Source: an uncultured Clostridia bacterium | GTDB lineage: Bacteria > Bacillota > Clostridia > Christensenellales > Maliibacteriaceae | Assembly (NCBI GenBank): GCA_934613185.1 | Contig: CAKTSO010000029.1 | Span: 1 to 16,062 of the forward strand | DNA: 16,062 nt | Direction of reading: 5' to 3' | In this document: positions 8,197 to 14,684 of the stretch, piece by piece | How positions within the stretch are numbered: position 1 is the stretch's first letter | How the letters are laid out: every line of letters starts with the position of its first letter | Made by a program: the position numbers and the translations under genes | The notes under the pieces: generated by a model | Seen by the model: the letters and a program-made list of their open reading frames with translations, nothing else | Told to the model about the DNA's origin: nothing | Databases searched by the model: none

Positions 8197-9663
8197 TTAT
8201 TGCTTTGTCGTGACGAACTGCTGATCTTTGCAGCGGGGGGATTCCGGTTTTGTCATTTGAATGAGGCCTGCGCGGACCAGAGGATTCAAATAACGGCGAA
8301 GCGCATATTGCGCGGACGAAAAGCCGAGATATTCGACGATCTCCGCGCGTGTGCGCGGCGTGCGGCAAAAATCCAGCAATCCTTTTTTATCTTCGACGAT
8401 CGGTTTGGCGATATCGGCCGAAGGCGCCTGCAGCTCCTCGGTTTTGCTGTTGTAAAGAACGACGCGGAACGTTCCGCGGGCGTTTGAAAAGACGGGTTCG
8501 GGAAGGCCTTGTTTTTTCATGGCATAACGGATGGTCGGGATGCCGGAATATCGATTTTCCGTTTTTCCGAGCGTTTCCATTGCCGTGACCAGCGACGGAT
8601 TTCGGGTATCCGGCTGCGCCTGACCGAGCTGATCCACCGTCAGCCGCCCGTAAAGACCGCCGGGATTGACGATCTCCATTCGATCCGTGTACATCGTCAG
8701 TTGGATCGGCATTCCTTCCGTATGAAAGCTGTAATCCCGATGGACGAGCGCGTTTAAGATCGCTTCGCGCACGGCGACGATCGGGTACTGCGGAAGGTCG
8801 AGGCGTTCGCCGGTCGCCGGATCGATTTTCGTTGCCGTTCGCATATTTGTGCGCACAAAAGCGAGCGCGCCCTCGAGCATGTCCGGCAGCGTACCTTCGA
8901 TGCGTTTGGAATCCGAAAAGCGATTTCCGTCCGCGTCCAATGCGCCCATTTCCCTGCCGGGGACATTCGTAGCGATGACGGAAAGCTGCGGCAGATAGGC
9001 CTGCGGATACAGTCCGAATAATACGAGTGCCATCAATGTGATTCCGCCGTTTCGCGTGATCCCGGTCAGTTCATATTGCTGTTCGATCGGAAGCAAGGAA
9101 AGATTGGGGCGTTCGCTGCGCTTTTGGATCAGATAAGCGTTGACTTTTTCGGTGTCAAGCGAAGAAAACGATGCGTCTTCTATGACGCGGATATCGTCCC
9201 GATATTTTTTTCGAAAGGCTTCGTAGCTGTAGACTTCGTATTCCGTCATGGGCTTGTCGGCGTCGCCGACGCGAACATAGGAACCCTGCAAGCGGCCTTT
9301 CGCCGTCTTGAAACAGGGGCGTTCGGCGATGTCGATCGGCGGGATCTCTGCCGAGACGAAGACCATCGCGTCTTCGTCGCAGACGGTAAAAACGGGACGG
9401 ACGATCGGCGTCATCTGTTCACAGTATTCCATAACCTTTTTTTGAAGATCCTGCGCGTCGTAAACGCCGACTTTGGCAAATCCCGTCTTCTCATCCAAAC
9501 CGAAGACAAACGTTCCGCCGCTGTTTTGATTGGAAAAAGCGGAGATCGTGTCATAGAGTTTTTCGGGGCAGCCGCGATGTGCGGATTTCACTTCCGTTGT
9601 CTGTTCTTCGCAGCCGCGCGTTTGGATCTGCAAAATCAGATCGTGCAGTTCTTTTTCAACCAT
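8197..9663 (-). CDS. AlbA_2 / divergent AAA_4 (Schlafen-like) putative transcriptional regulator with C-terminal winged helix
   Basis: A 488-residue protein of the COG2865 type. An AlbA_2 (Schlafen AlbA) nucleic-acid-binding domain lies at about 15-135 (TTEVKSAHRG, TISAFSNQNSGGTFVFGLDE, GSYVRVG). A GHKL-like HATPase_c_4 domain lies at about 295-400 with REAILNALVHRDYS (299-312), IVNPGGL (331-337), RNPSLV (354-359) and RYSGIPTIRYAM (371-382). A winged helix-turn-helix follows at about 424-485. The start ATG has AGGAGG at 9671-9676. The gene is divergent from azlC and shares its upstream region with the operator-like array at 9721-9880, which suggests autoregulation by inference. The family is widespread and annotated as predicted regulators or ATP-binding proteins; the ligand and targets are unknown. 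Older annotations call it a RecG-like helicase, but no helicase motifs are visible. Confidence 0.85.
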   Translation of the reverse strand: MVEKELHDLILQIQTRGCEEQTTEVKSAHRGCPEKLYDTISAFSNQNSGGTFVFGLDEKTGFAKVGVYDAQDLQKKVMEYCEQMTPIVRPVFTVCDEDAMVFVSAEIPPIDIAERPCFKTAKGRLQGSYVRVGDADKPMTEYEVYSYEAFRKKYRDDIRVIEDASFSSLDTEKVNAYLIQKRSERPNLSLLPIEQQYELTGITRNGGITLMALVLFGLYPQAYLPQLSVIATNVPGREMGALDADGNRFSDSKRIEGTLPDMLEGALAFVRTNMRTATKIDPATGERLDLPQYPIVAVREAILNALVHRDYSFHTEGMPIQLTMYTDRMEIVNPGGLYGRLTVDQLGQAQPDTRNPSLVTAMETLGKTENRYSGIPTIRYAMKKQGLPEPVFSNARGTFRVVLYNSKTEELQAPSADIAKPIVEDKKGLLDFCRTPRTRAEIVEYLGFSSAQYALRRYLNPLVRAGLIQMTKPESPRCKDQQFVTTKQ

Positions 9664-9685
9664 GATGCGGCCTCCTTTTGCTGTT

Positions 9686-9713
9686 ATCTTACCACGAAAA
9701 GTGAAAAAGTAAA
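9686..9713 (-). promoter_or_regulatory. Possible promoter of the AlbA_2/AAA_4 gene
   Basis: On the minus strand, TAAGAT (9686-9691) could be a -10 and TTTACT (9708-9713) a -35, with a 16-bp spacer. Both are imperfect. It would put the first operator-like repeat (9721-9730) just upstream of the -35. Confidence 0.35.
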
Positions 9714-9720
9714 AGCGAAA

Positions 9721-9880
9721 ACATCACAAACAAGTGAAATATTTTGTGATGTTACTTGAATTTACATCATAAAATCGGAAATAACATAACAAATTCGGCA
9801 AACAACATAACAAATCTGATGAACAACATCACAAAAAGCGTTATGTTAAAAACGCCGGTTTTATGTTGTTCCCGTTATGT
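9721..9880. promoter_or_regulatory. Helically phased operator-like array, about nine ACATMACAAA sites
   Basis: Six sites start at 9721, 9743 (inverted), 9764, 9784, 9805 and 9826, giving intervals of 22, 21, 20, 21 and 21 bp. The sequences are ACATCACAAA, TTTGTGATGT (its exact reverse complement), ACATCATAAA, ACATAACAAA twice and ACATCACAAA. Three more partial sites in inverted orientation follow: GTTATGT 9840-9846, TTTTATGT 9859-9866 and GTTATGT 9874-9880. Two helical turns of DNA is about 21 bp, so the sites face the same side. The first two form a palindrome with a 12-bp spacer. The stretch is A/T-rich against GC-rich surroundings. It lies between a minus-strand DNA-binding protein gene and the azlC promoter and could control either. 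An open frame that reads NNITN repeatedly here is only a by-product of the 21-bp period. Confidence 0.75.
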
Positions 9881-9930
9881 CCTGCCGAAACTTCACGCTT
9901 TGAAACCGACACTGCGCCGATCCGCGCCCG

Positions 9931-9959
9931 TTTACAAACCCGCGTCCGCGTCGTATAAT
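9931..9959 (+). promoter_or_regulatory. Sigma-A promoter of the azlC-azlD-ttcA operon
   Basis: -35 TTTACA (9931-9936), a 17-bp spacer and a perfect -10 TATAAT (9954-9959). The predicted start is near 9966, giving a leader of about 50 nt. The nearest operator-like site ends 51 bp upstream of the -35. Confidence 0.85.
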
Positions 9960-10018
9960 GATAAAACATACCCGTGCGGTATGGAAATTCAAAATTCATA
10001 CGGAGGTTGGATGGCGAA

Positions 10019-10735
10019 ATGACCTCTCAGAACACGGAAAAGGCCGGACGGCGGTTTTCCGCGGCGCGGGAAGGGGCGCTGCGGTCGCTGCCGATCGTCT
10101 TGAGCTATTTTTTTGTCAGCACGGCGTACGGCATGCTCATGACGCAGCACGGCTACGCGTGGCTTGAAACGCTGCTGTCCAGCGTGTTTCTATACACCGG
10201 CGCGTTCCAGTTCGCGCTCATCACGTTTTTGAGCGCGGGCGCGTCCGTCGTGACGATCGCGCTGTGCGCCTTTTTGATGAACAGCCGCCAGTGCTTCTAC
10301 AGCCTGTCGTTTTTGAACGATTTTAACGCCATGGGGCGGCGGAAGCTCTACATGATCCATTCGATGACCGACGAGACGTACGCCGTCAATACCTCTTTGG
10401 AGGAAATGCCCGAAAAACAGCGGCACGACGTCATGTTTTGCGTCGCGCTGTTCTCCCATCTGGGGTGGATCGGCGGCTCGCTCGCCGGCGCGGTTTTGGG
10501 TCAGCTCATTCCCGCCCTGCCCGACGGGGTCGACTTTTGCATGACCGCGCTGTTCGTGGTGATCTTTACCGATCAGTGGGAGCACGCCGCGTCGCATAAG
10601 CCCGCTTTGATCGGGGCGGCCTGCGCCGTCGCGGCGCTCTACATTTTCGGCGCGCAGAACTTCATGCTGCCCGCGCTGCTTTGCGTCTGCGGAATTTTGA
10701 GCGCCATGCAGGCGGGAAGGAGGGCGGAGGAATGA
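10019..10735 (+). CDS. azlC: AzlC family branched-chain amino acid transporter, large subunit
   Basis: A 238-residue polytopic membrane protein. The family signature stretch SYFFVSTAYGMLM, the SSVFLYTGAFQFALI helix and LMNSRQCFYSLSF are all present, along with several further hydrophobic helices. AzlC and AzlD together export branched-chain amino acids or analogues such as azaleucine; the substrate here is not proven. ATG 10019 is chosen because the family-like part begins shortly after it and GGAGG sits at 10002-10006, 12 nt away. A second ATG at 10011 lies closer to GGAGG but opens only ATG-GCG-AAA-TGA, whose stop overlaps the azlC start. A GTG at 9974 would add 15 residues of unlike sequence. 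The last bases overlap azlD as ATGA, showing translational coupling. Confidence 0.9.
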   Translation: MTSQNTEKAGRRFSAAREGALRSLPIVLSYFFVSTAYGMLMTQHGYAWLETLLSSVFLYTGAFQFALITFLSAGASVVTIALCAFLMNSRQCFYSLSFLNDFNAMGRRKLYMIHSMTDETYAVNTSLEEMPEKQRHDVMFCVALFSHLGWIGGSLAGAVLGQLIPALPDGVDFCMTALFVVIFTDQWEHAASHKPALIGAACAVAALYIFGAQNFMLPALLCVCGILSAMQAGRRAEE

Positions 10736-11052
10736 CGGCGTCCTATCTTTTTGTCATGGGAACCTGCGCGGCGATCACGTTCGCGCTGCGCGCGCTGCCC
10801 TTCGCCGTTTTTTCGGGGAAACGAAAGATGCCGCCGTGGCTCGAACGCCTCGGGGGAATGCTCCCGTCCGCCGTCATGGCCGCGCTGCTCGTCTATTGCT
10901 TCCGCGACGCGCTGACCGCGTTCGACCTGTCCGGCGGGGCGAAAGTATTATCCGCCGTCGTCACCGCGCTCGTGTATCGCCTGCGGCACAACACGCTTCT
11001 GGCCATCGCGGCGGGAACGGCGCTTTGCATGGCGCTTTCGGCGCTGATCTGA
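10732..11052 (+). CDS. azlD: AzlD family branched-chain amino acid transporter, small subunit
   Basis: A 106-residue membrane protein with four hydrophobic stretches. AzlD features include the F-A-L-R-A-L-P-F motif near residues 18-25, the amphipathic PPWLERLGGMLPSAVMAALLVYC segment, and a C-terminal pair of helices around YRLRHNTLLAIAAGTALCMAL. The ATG overlaps the azlC stop (ATGA), and AGGAGGGCGGAGG lies just upstream. Length and partner gene are as expected. It is thought to be the small partner needed for AzlC transport. The next gene starts 21 bp later, so it is the middle gene of a three-gene operon. Confidence 0.9.
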   Translation: MTASYLFVMGTCAAITFALRALPFAVFSGKRKMPPWLERLGGMLPSAVMAALLVYCFRDALTAFDLSGGAKVLSAVVTALVYRLRHNTLLAIAAGTALCMALSALI

Positions 11053-11073
11053 TTGGAAAAGGGGAAAATTTCG

Positions 11074-12228
11074 ATGGAACAGGCAACGGCTGCGCCGAAC
11101 ATCGGCGTGGAGGAATTTTTTGCGCTGCCCGAGGGCGCGGCGCATGTGATCGACGTCCGCTCCCGCACGGATGCGGCCTACGGGCTGATCCCCGGCGCGC
11201 TCGTGTGTCCGCTTGACGAATTGTGGGAAACGCTGCCGCCGAACGATGGAAAAATATTCATCGTCTATTGCAAACACGGCGCGATCAGCGAAGGCGCCGC
11301 GGCGCAAATGCGCGAAAAGGGCTACGACGCGCGGAATCTGGAGGGCGGGTATCTTGCCTGGCTCATGGAGACGATGCGCCGCGAGGACGACGACGCTTTG
11401 CGCCAAAAGGTCGACAACAGCATCCAGAAAAAGTTCCGTCACCGCCTCTGGACGCGCTTTGCCCGCGCGATCAAGAACTATCGGCTCGTCAACGAGGGCG
11501 ACTGCATCGGGGTCTGCATCTCCGGCGGCAAGGACTCCATGCTCATGGCGAAGCTGTTTTCCCAATTTCAAAAATACAGCGACGTCCCCTTCACCGTCCA
11601 CTATATCGTCATGGATCCCGGCTACAGTGCGGAAAATCGGAAGGTGATCGAGGATAACGCAAGAAAACTCGGCATCCCGATCGAGATCTTCGAGACGGAC
11701 ATTTTCGAGTCCGTCTACAACATCGAGAAAAATCCGTGCTATCTTTGCGCGAGAATGCGCCGCGGCTATCTTTACAGCTACGCCAAAAGCCTCGGCTGCA
11801 ACAAGATCGCGCTCGGGCATCACTACGACGACGTCATCGAGACGATCCTGATGGGCATGCTTTACGGCGCGCAGGTGCAGACCATGATGCCGAAGCTGCA
11901 CAGCAAAAACTTCCCCGGCATGGAGCTGATCCGCCCGCTGTATCTGATCCGCGAGGACGACATCAAGCTCTGGCGCGACGACAACGGGCTGCATTTTATT
12001 CAGTGTGCGTGCAAGTTTACCGATACCTGCACGACCTGCTCGAACGAGGAGAACCGTTCCAAACGCGTCGAGGTCAAGGAGCTGATCCGGCAGATGAAGA
12101 AGACGAACCCCGACGTCGAGGCACATATTTTCCGAAGTGTCGAGAACGTCAACCTTTCCACCGTCATCGCGTATAAACAGGACGGCGTCCGCCATCATTT
12201 TTTGGACGATTACGACGAAAAAGAATAA
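11074..12228 (+). CDS. Rhodanese-TtcA fusion, probable tRNA 2-thiocytidine synthetase
   Basis: 384 residues. The N-terminal part (about 8-100) is a rhodanese domain: HVIDVRSRTDAAYGLIPGA, then the active-site loop C66-KHGAIS and a LEGGYLAW end. The C-terminal part is a TtcA-like PP-loop ATPase with SGGKDS (150-155), the NPC222-YLC225-ARMRRG motif typical of TtcA Fe-S binding, and LGHHYDDVIETILMGMLYG. Another cluster, C311-A-C313 then C319-T-T-C322, lies further on. TtcA thiolates cytidine 32 of some tRNAs; the fused rhodanese could deliver persulfide sulfur to it (inference). The start is ATG 11074 with AAAAGGGG upstream. A TTG at 11053, right at the azlD stop, would add 7 residues. It is the last gene of the azlCD transcript and has no obvious link to amino acid export. 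A strong terminator follows. Confidence 0.85.
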   Translation: MEQATAAPNIGVEEFFALPEGAAHVIDVRSRTDAAYGLIPGALVCPLDELWETLPPNDGKIFIVYCKHGAISEGAAAQMREKGYDARNLEGGYLAWLMETMRREDDDALRQKVDNSIQKKFRHRLWTRFARAIKNYRLVNEGDCIGVCISGGKDSMLMAKLFSQFQKYSDVPFTVHYIVMDPGYSAENRKVIEDNARKLGIPIEIFETDIFESVYNIEKNPCYLCARMRRGYLYSYAKSLGCNKIALGHHYDDVIETILMGMLYGAQVQTMMPKLHSKNFPGMELIRPLYLIREDDIKLWRDDNGLHFIQCACKFTDTCTTCSNEENRSKRVEVKELIRQMKKTNPDVEAHIFRSVENVNLSTVIAYKQDGVRHHFLDDYDEKE

Positions 12229-12244
12229 AAGAAAATCCGCGCGG

Positions 12245-12286
12245 CGCGCCGGGCGATCATTTCGATCGTTCGGCGCGTCTTTTTTT
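12245..12286 (+). terminator. Intrinsic terminator of the azlC-azlD-ttcA operon
   Basis: CGCGCCGGGCGATC (12245-12258) pairs with GATCGTTCGGCGCG (12264-12277) as 14 bp with two G-U pairs and a 5-nt loop. TCT and six further Ts follow. It begins 16 bp after the stop codon. Confidence 0.92.
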
Positions 12287-12328
12287 GCGCGGAAATTTTT
12301 GAGACGGCGGAGAAAAACCCCATTTGTT

Positions 12329-12555
12329 CCCATTTGCGGTGGAAACGGTGGATAAGTTCGGGAAATTTGGCAGCGGCGGCGGAGAAAAAATGGAGGGCTG
12401 TCTCAAAAGGAGTACGGAAAAAGGAAGCGTCGCCCATCGAATGACGGCGCGCAATGTCGTTGGCGCGGGAAAGTTTCGCTGATTTCCATTTGCGGTGGAT
12501 TTGCGGTGGAAACGGTGAATCACTTTGGGAAAAATCGATTGTCGCAGCGGCAAAA
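12329..12555. repeat. Imperfect direct repeat of about 60 bp upstream of the oxidoreductase gene
   Basis: The stretch from about 12333 (TTTGCGGTGGAAACGGTG) to about 12380 recurs from 12500 to about 12555, offset by 167 bp. The order of blocks is shared: GCGGTGGAAACGGTG, a TT-GGGAAA block, GCAGCGGC and AAAAAATG. In the second copy TTTGCGGTGGA is itself duplicated in tandem (12489-12499 and 12500-12510). No gene is visible in 12287-12570. Confidence 0.6.
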
Positions 12556-12570
12556 AATGAGAAAACCTTT

Positions 12571-12599
12571 TTGCGCCGTCGTCCGCTTTCTGTTATAAT
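12571..12599 (+). promoter_or_regulatory. Promoter of the Gfo/Idh/MocA oxidoreductase gene
   Basis: A perfect -10 TATAAT (12594-12599) with a weak -35 TTGCGC (12571-12576) at 17-bp spacing. The predicted start is near 12606, about 43 nt before the ATG. Confidence 0.7.
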
Positions 12600-12648
12600 G
12601 ACCGCAAAGAAAATCGTGTTTGACAATCCGAAAAAGGAGGGGACGACG

Positions 12649-13647
12649 ATGCGCGATACAATTTGCTGGGGCGTGATGGGAACGGGATGGATCGCGGAAA
12701 AATTCTGCGGCGCGCTGCGGTCGCTCGAAGGATACGGCGCGCAGCTTTACGCCGTCGGTTCGCGGAAAAAAGAGACGGCGGACGCGTTTGCCGCGCGGCA
12801 CGGGTTTGCGCGCGCTTACGGCTCTTACGAAGAGCTGGCCGCCGATGCGAACGTGGACGTGGTCTATATCGCCACGCCGCATCGCTTTCATTTGGAAAAC
12901 GCGCTGCTGTGCATTCGCAGCGGGCGTGCGATTCTCTGCGAAAAGGCGTTCACCGTCAACGGCGACGAAGCGGAGAAGATCGCGGCGGAAGCCAAAGCGC
13001 GCGGCGTGTTCGCCATGGAGGCGTTCTGGCCGCGGTTTCAGCCGCTCAACCGTCTTTTGCGAAAGCTCGTCTGCGAGCAGAAGATCATCGGCGACGTGCG
13101 CATGCTTCAGATCGATTTTGACAAGTTGGAGGATTGGCCCGACGAGCATCGCATCTACAATCCCGAGCTTGCCGGCGGCACGACGCTCGATCTTGGCATT
13201 TACACGATGAGCTACGCGGCGTATTTCCTCGGCGCGGACGTGCGCGATATCCATGCCGTCGCGACGATCGGCAAGGGCGGCGTGGACGATCAATGCGCCA
13301 TCATCGCGGCGCATCAAAGCGGCGCGCTGAGCGTGCAGACCGCCGCGCTTCAAACCGACGGGCGGCGCGAGGCTCTGTTTTTGGGGACGCGCGGGCGCAT
13401 CCGCGTGCCGGACTTTTTCAAGCCGCCGTATCTGGAGATCGTCGATGATAAAAGCGGCGAAACGCGCCGTGTGGAACGGGAACCGTTTTTATACAACGGC
13501 TATGAATACGAGGCGATCGAGGTCATGGACTGCATTCGCGCGGGGGAAAGCCAGAGCCGGATCATGCCGCTCGACGAGTCCGTCGCGCTCATGCGCCTGC
13601 TCGACCGCTGCCGCGCGGATTTCGGCTTCCGCTATCCGTTTGAATGA
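12649..13647 (+). CDS. Gfo/Idh/MocA family NAD(P)-dependent oxidoreductase
   Basis: 332 residues. A Rossmann fold at about 1-122 has GVMGTGWIA (8-16), AVGSRK (35-40) ending the second strand, VVYIATPHRFH (71-81) and the ILCEKAF motif with the likely catalytic K99; the family consensus is EKP, here EKA. The C-terminal alpha/beta domain has EAFWPRF (124-130), GGTTLDLGIY (176-185) with D181 and Y185, and a long beta-sheet. Such enzymes oxidise or reduce sugars, inositols or dihydrodiols. The EAFWPRF and LDLGIY pattern is closest to the dihydrodiol/xylose dehydrogenase-like branch, but the substrate is not predictable. The start is ATG 12649 with AGGAGG at 12635-12640; the frame is open further upstream, beyond the promoter. 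It appears to be monocistronic. No T-rich terminator was seen after it. Confidence 0.88.
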   Translation: MRDTICWGVMGTGWIAEKFCGALRSLEGYGAQLYAVGSRKKETADAFAARHGFARAYGSYEELAADANVDVVYIATPHRFHLENALLCIRSGRAILCEKAFTVNGDEAEKIAAEAKARGVFAMEAFWPRFQPLNRLLRKLVCEQKIIGDVRMLQIDFDKLEDWPDEHRIYNPELAGGTTLDLGIYTMSYAAYFLGADVRDIHAVATIGKGGVDDQCAIIAAHQSGALSVQTAALQTDGRREALFLGTRGRIRVPDFFKPPYLEIVDDKSGETRRVEREPFLYNGYEYEAIEVMDCIRAGESQSRIMPLDESVALMRLLDRCRADFGFRYPFE

Positions 13648-13676
13648 CGCCCGGCGAAAAATTTTGAGAAAAGCGC

Positions 13677-13705
13677 TTGCATTTTTTCCTCCGCGGCGTT
13701 AGGAT
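13677..13705 (+). promoter_or_regulatory. Probable promoter of the FMN riboswitch-ribU unit
   Basis: -35 TTGCAT (13677-13682) and -10 TAGGAT (13700-13705) are separated by 17 bp. Each hexamer has about four matches to consensus. The predicted start is near 13712, a dozen bases ahead of the riboswitch P1 stem. Confidence 0.6.
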
Positions 13706-13723
13706 AATTGCGACAACTGAATT

Positions 13724-13844
13724 GCAGATCTTCGGGGGCAGGGTGCAATTCCCGATTGGCGGTACAGCCCGCGCGCGCATTTTACTTGCGCTGACTCGGT
13801 TCGATTCCGGGGCCAACAGTGAAAGTCTGGATGAAAGAAGATGC
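13724..13844 (+). ncRNA. FMN riboswitch (RFN element)
   Basis: The RFN consensus blocks occur in order: ATCTTCGGGGGCAGGGTG, CAATTCCCGATTGGCGGT, AGCCCGCG, a variable P4 arm, GACTCGGT, GATTCCGG-GGCC-ACAGT, and GAAAGTCTGGATG. P1 is closed by ATCTTC (13728-13733) with GAAGAT (13837-13842). FMN binding is expected to lower expression of the riboflavin transporter gene downstream. The terminator at 13895-13938 gives the likely mechanism. Confidence 0.96.
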
Positions 13845-13894
13845 AAAAAGCGAGAATGAATTCCCGGTTTCACGGGATTATTTCCGAAACGCTT

Positions 13895-13938
13895 TTGGAC
13901 GCCTGAAGAACCGCTGTTTTTCACGCGTCCAATTTTTT
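13895..13938 (+). terminator. Riboswitch-controlled terminator before ribU
   Basis: TTGGACGC (13895-13902) pairs perfectly with GCGTCCAA (13925-13932), with six Ts at 13933-13938 and a 22-nt loop. It lies 22 bp before the ribU start. A competing structure is possible: AAAAGCG (13846-13852), right after P1, with CGCTTTT (13890-13896), enclosing the TCCCG/CGGGA hairpin. This overlaps the first two bases of the terminator stem. The switch logic is inferred. Confidence 0.85.
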
Positions 13939-13959
13939 ATTCGTTCGGAGGGATCTGCC

Positions 13960-14622
13960 ATGTCCGTGAAAACCGCTTCCAAGACGAGAACGCTCGTCAT
14001 CCTCGCAATGCTCTGCGCGATGGCGTTTATTTTGACCGCCGTCGGCCGCATTCCCGTCGTTCTGTTCCTGAAATACGACCCCAAGGACATCGTCATCGCC
14101 ATCGGCGGCTTCCTGTTCGGGCCGCTTGCCGCGCTGAGCGTGACCGTCGTGACGTCGATCGTCGAAATGCTGACGCTGAGCGACACGGGCGTGATCGGGC
14201 TTGTGATGAATATTTTATCCTCCGCAAGCTTCGCGTGCATCGCCGCGGCGGTCTATCAGAAAAAGCGCACGATGCGCGGCGCGCTGGCAGGGCTTGCCGT
14301 CGGCATCGTGTCGATGACGGCGATCATGCTGCTTTGGAACTATCTGATCACGCCGCTTTACATGCACGTCGAGCGCGCGCAGGTCGTCGCGCTCCTTGTC
14401 CCCGCGTTTTTGCCGTTCAACCTCGTGAAGGGCTTTTTGAACGCCGCCGCCACGCTGCTTTTGTATAAGCCCGTCGTTTCGGGATTGACCCGCGCGCACA
14501 TGATCGCGCCGAGCGCCCCGAGCGGGATGCAGAAAAAGAACCATATCGCGATCGTCTGCGCTGCCGCGTTCGTCATCGCGACGTGCGTGCTGTGCATCCT
14601 GGCGATGCAGGGGAAACTGTAA
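13960..14622 (+). CDS. ribU: Riboflavin ECF transporter S component RibU
   Basis: 220 residues with about six hydrophobic helices (near 12-28, 43-68, 77-100, 107-130, 145-170 and 195-214). The family motif LKYDPKD (37-43), followed by IVIAIGGFLFGPLAALSV, is characteristic of RibU, as is FNLVKGFLNA near 153-162. The S component binds riboflavin and works with the shared ECF module (EcfA, EcfA', EcfT), which is not in the window. ATG 13960 has GGAGGG just upstream. The FMN riboswitch directly ahead independently supports the substrate. The C-terminal helix after about 190 extends a little beyond the core. It is convergent with the lipoprotein gene, and a bidirectional terminator separates them. 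Confidence 0.95.
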   Translation: MSVKTASKTRTLVILAMLCAMAFILTAVGRIPVVLFLKYDPKDIVIAIGGFLFGPLAALSVTVVTSIVEMLTLSDTGVIGLVMNILSSASFACIAAAVYQKKRTMRGALAGLAVGIVSMTAIMLLWNYLITPLYMHVERAQVVALLVPAFLPFNLVKGFLNAAATLLLYKPVVSGLTRAHMIAPSAPSGMQKKNHIAIVCAAAFVIATCVLCILAMQGKL

Positions 14623-14642
14623 GAAGTTGGACAATAAGAAAG

Positions 14643-14673
14643 AAAAGGAGCCTTTGCTCAAGGCTCCTTTTTT
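14643..14673. terminator. Bidirectional terminator between ribU and the convergent lipoprotein gene
   Basis: AAAAGGAGCCTT (14643-14654) pairs perfectly with AAGGCTCCTTTT (14660-14671) around a 5-nt loop, with two more Ts following. The A/T symmetry suits both strands. It lies 20 bp after the ribU stop and 11 bp from the end of the minus-strand gene. Confidence 0.93.
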
Positions 14674-14684
14674 GTTGCTTTCGA

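Noticed and set aside
8197..9663. Calling the minus-strand gene a RecG-like helicase
   Set aside because: No Walker A/DEAD helicase motifs are visible; the pattern is AlbA_2 plus HATPase_c_4 plus winged helix.
9756..10022. Open frame reading repeated NNITN peptides, ending with ...MAK at the azlC start
   Set aside because: The peptide repeat is produced by the 21-bp operator-like spacing. The start is TTG without a ribosome site, the frame crosses the azlC promoter, and its composition is unlike the other genes.
12345..12360. GGTGGATAAG as a DnaA box or origin
   Set aside because: Single near-match with a mismatch at the end, no cluster, and it lies within a direct repeat.
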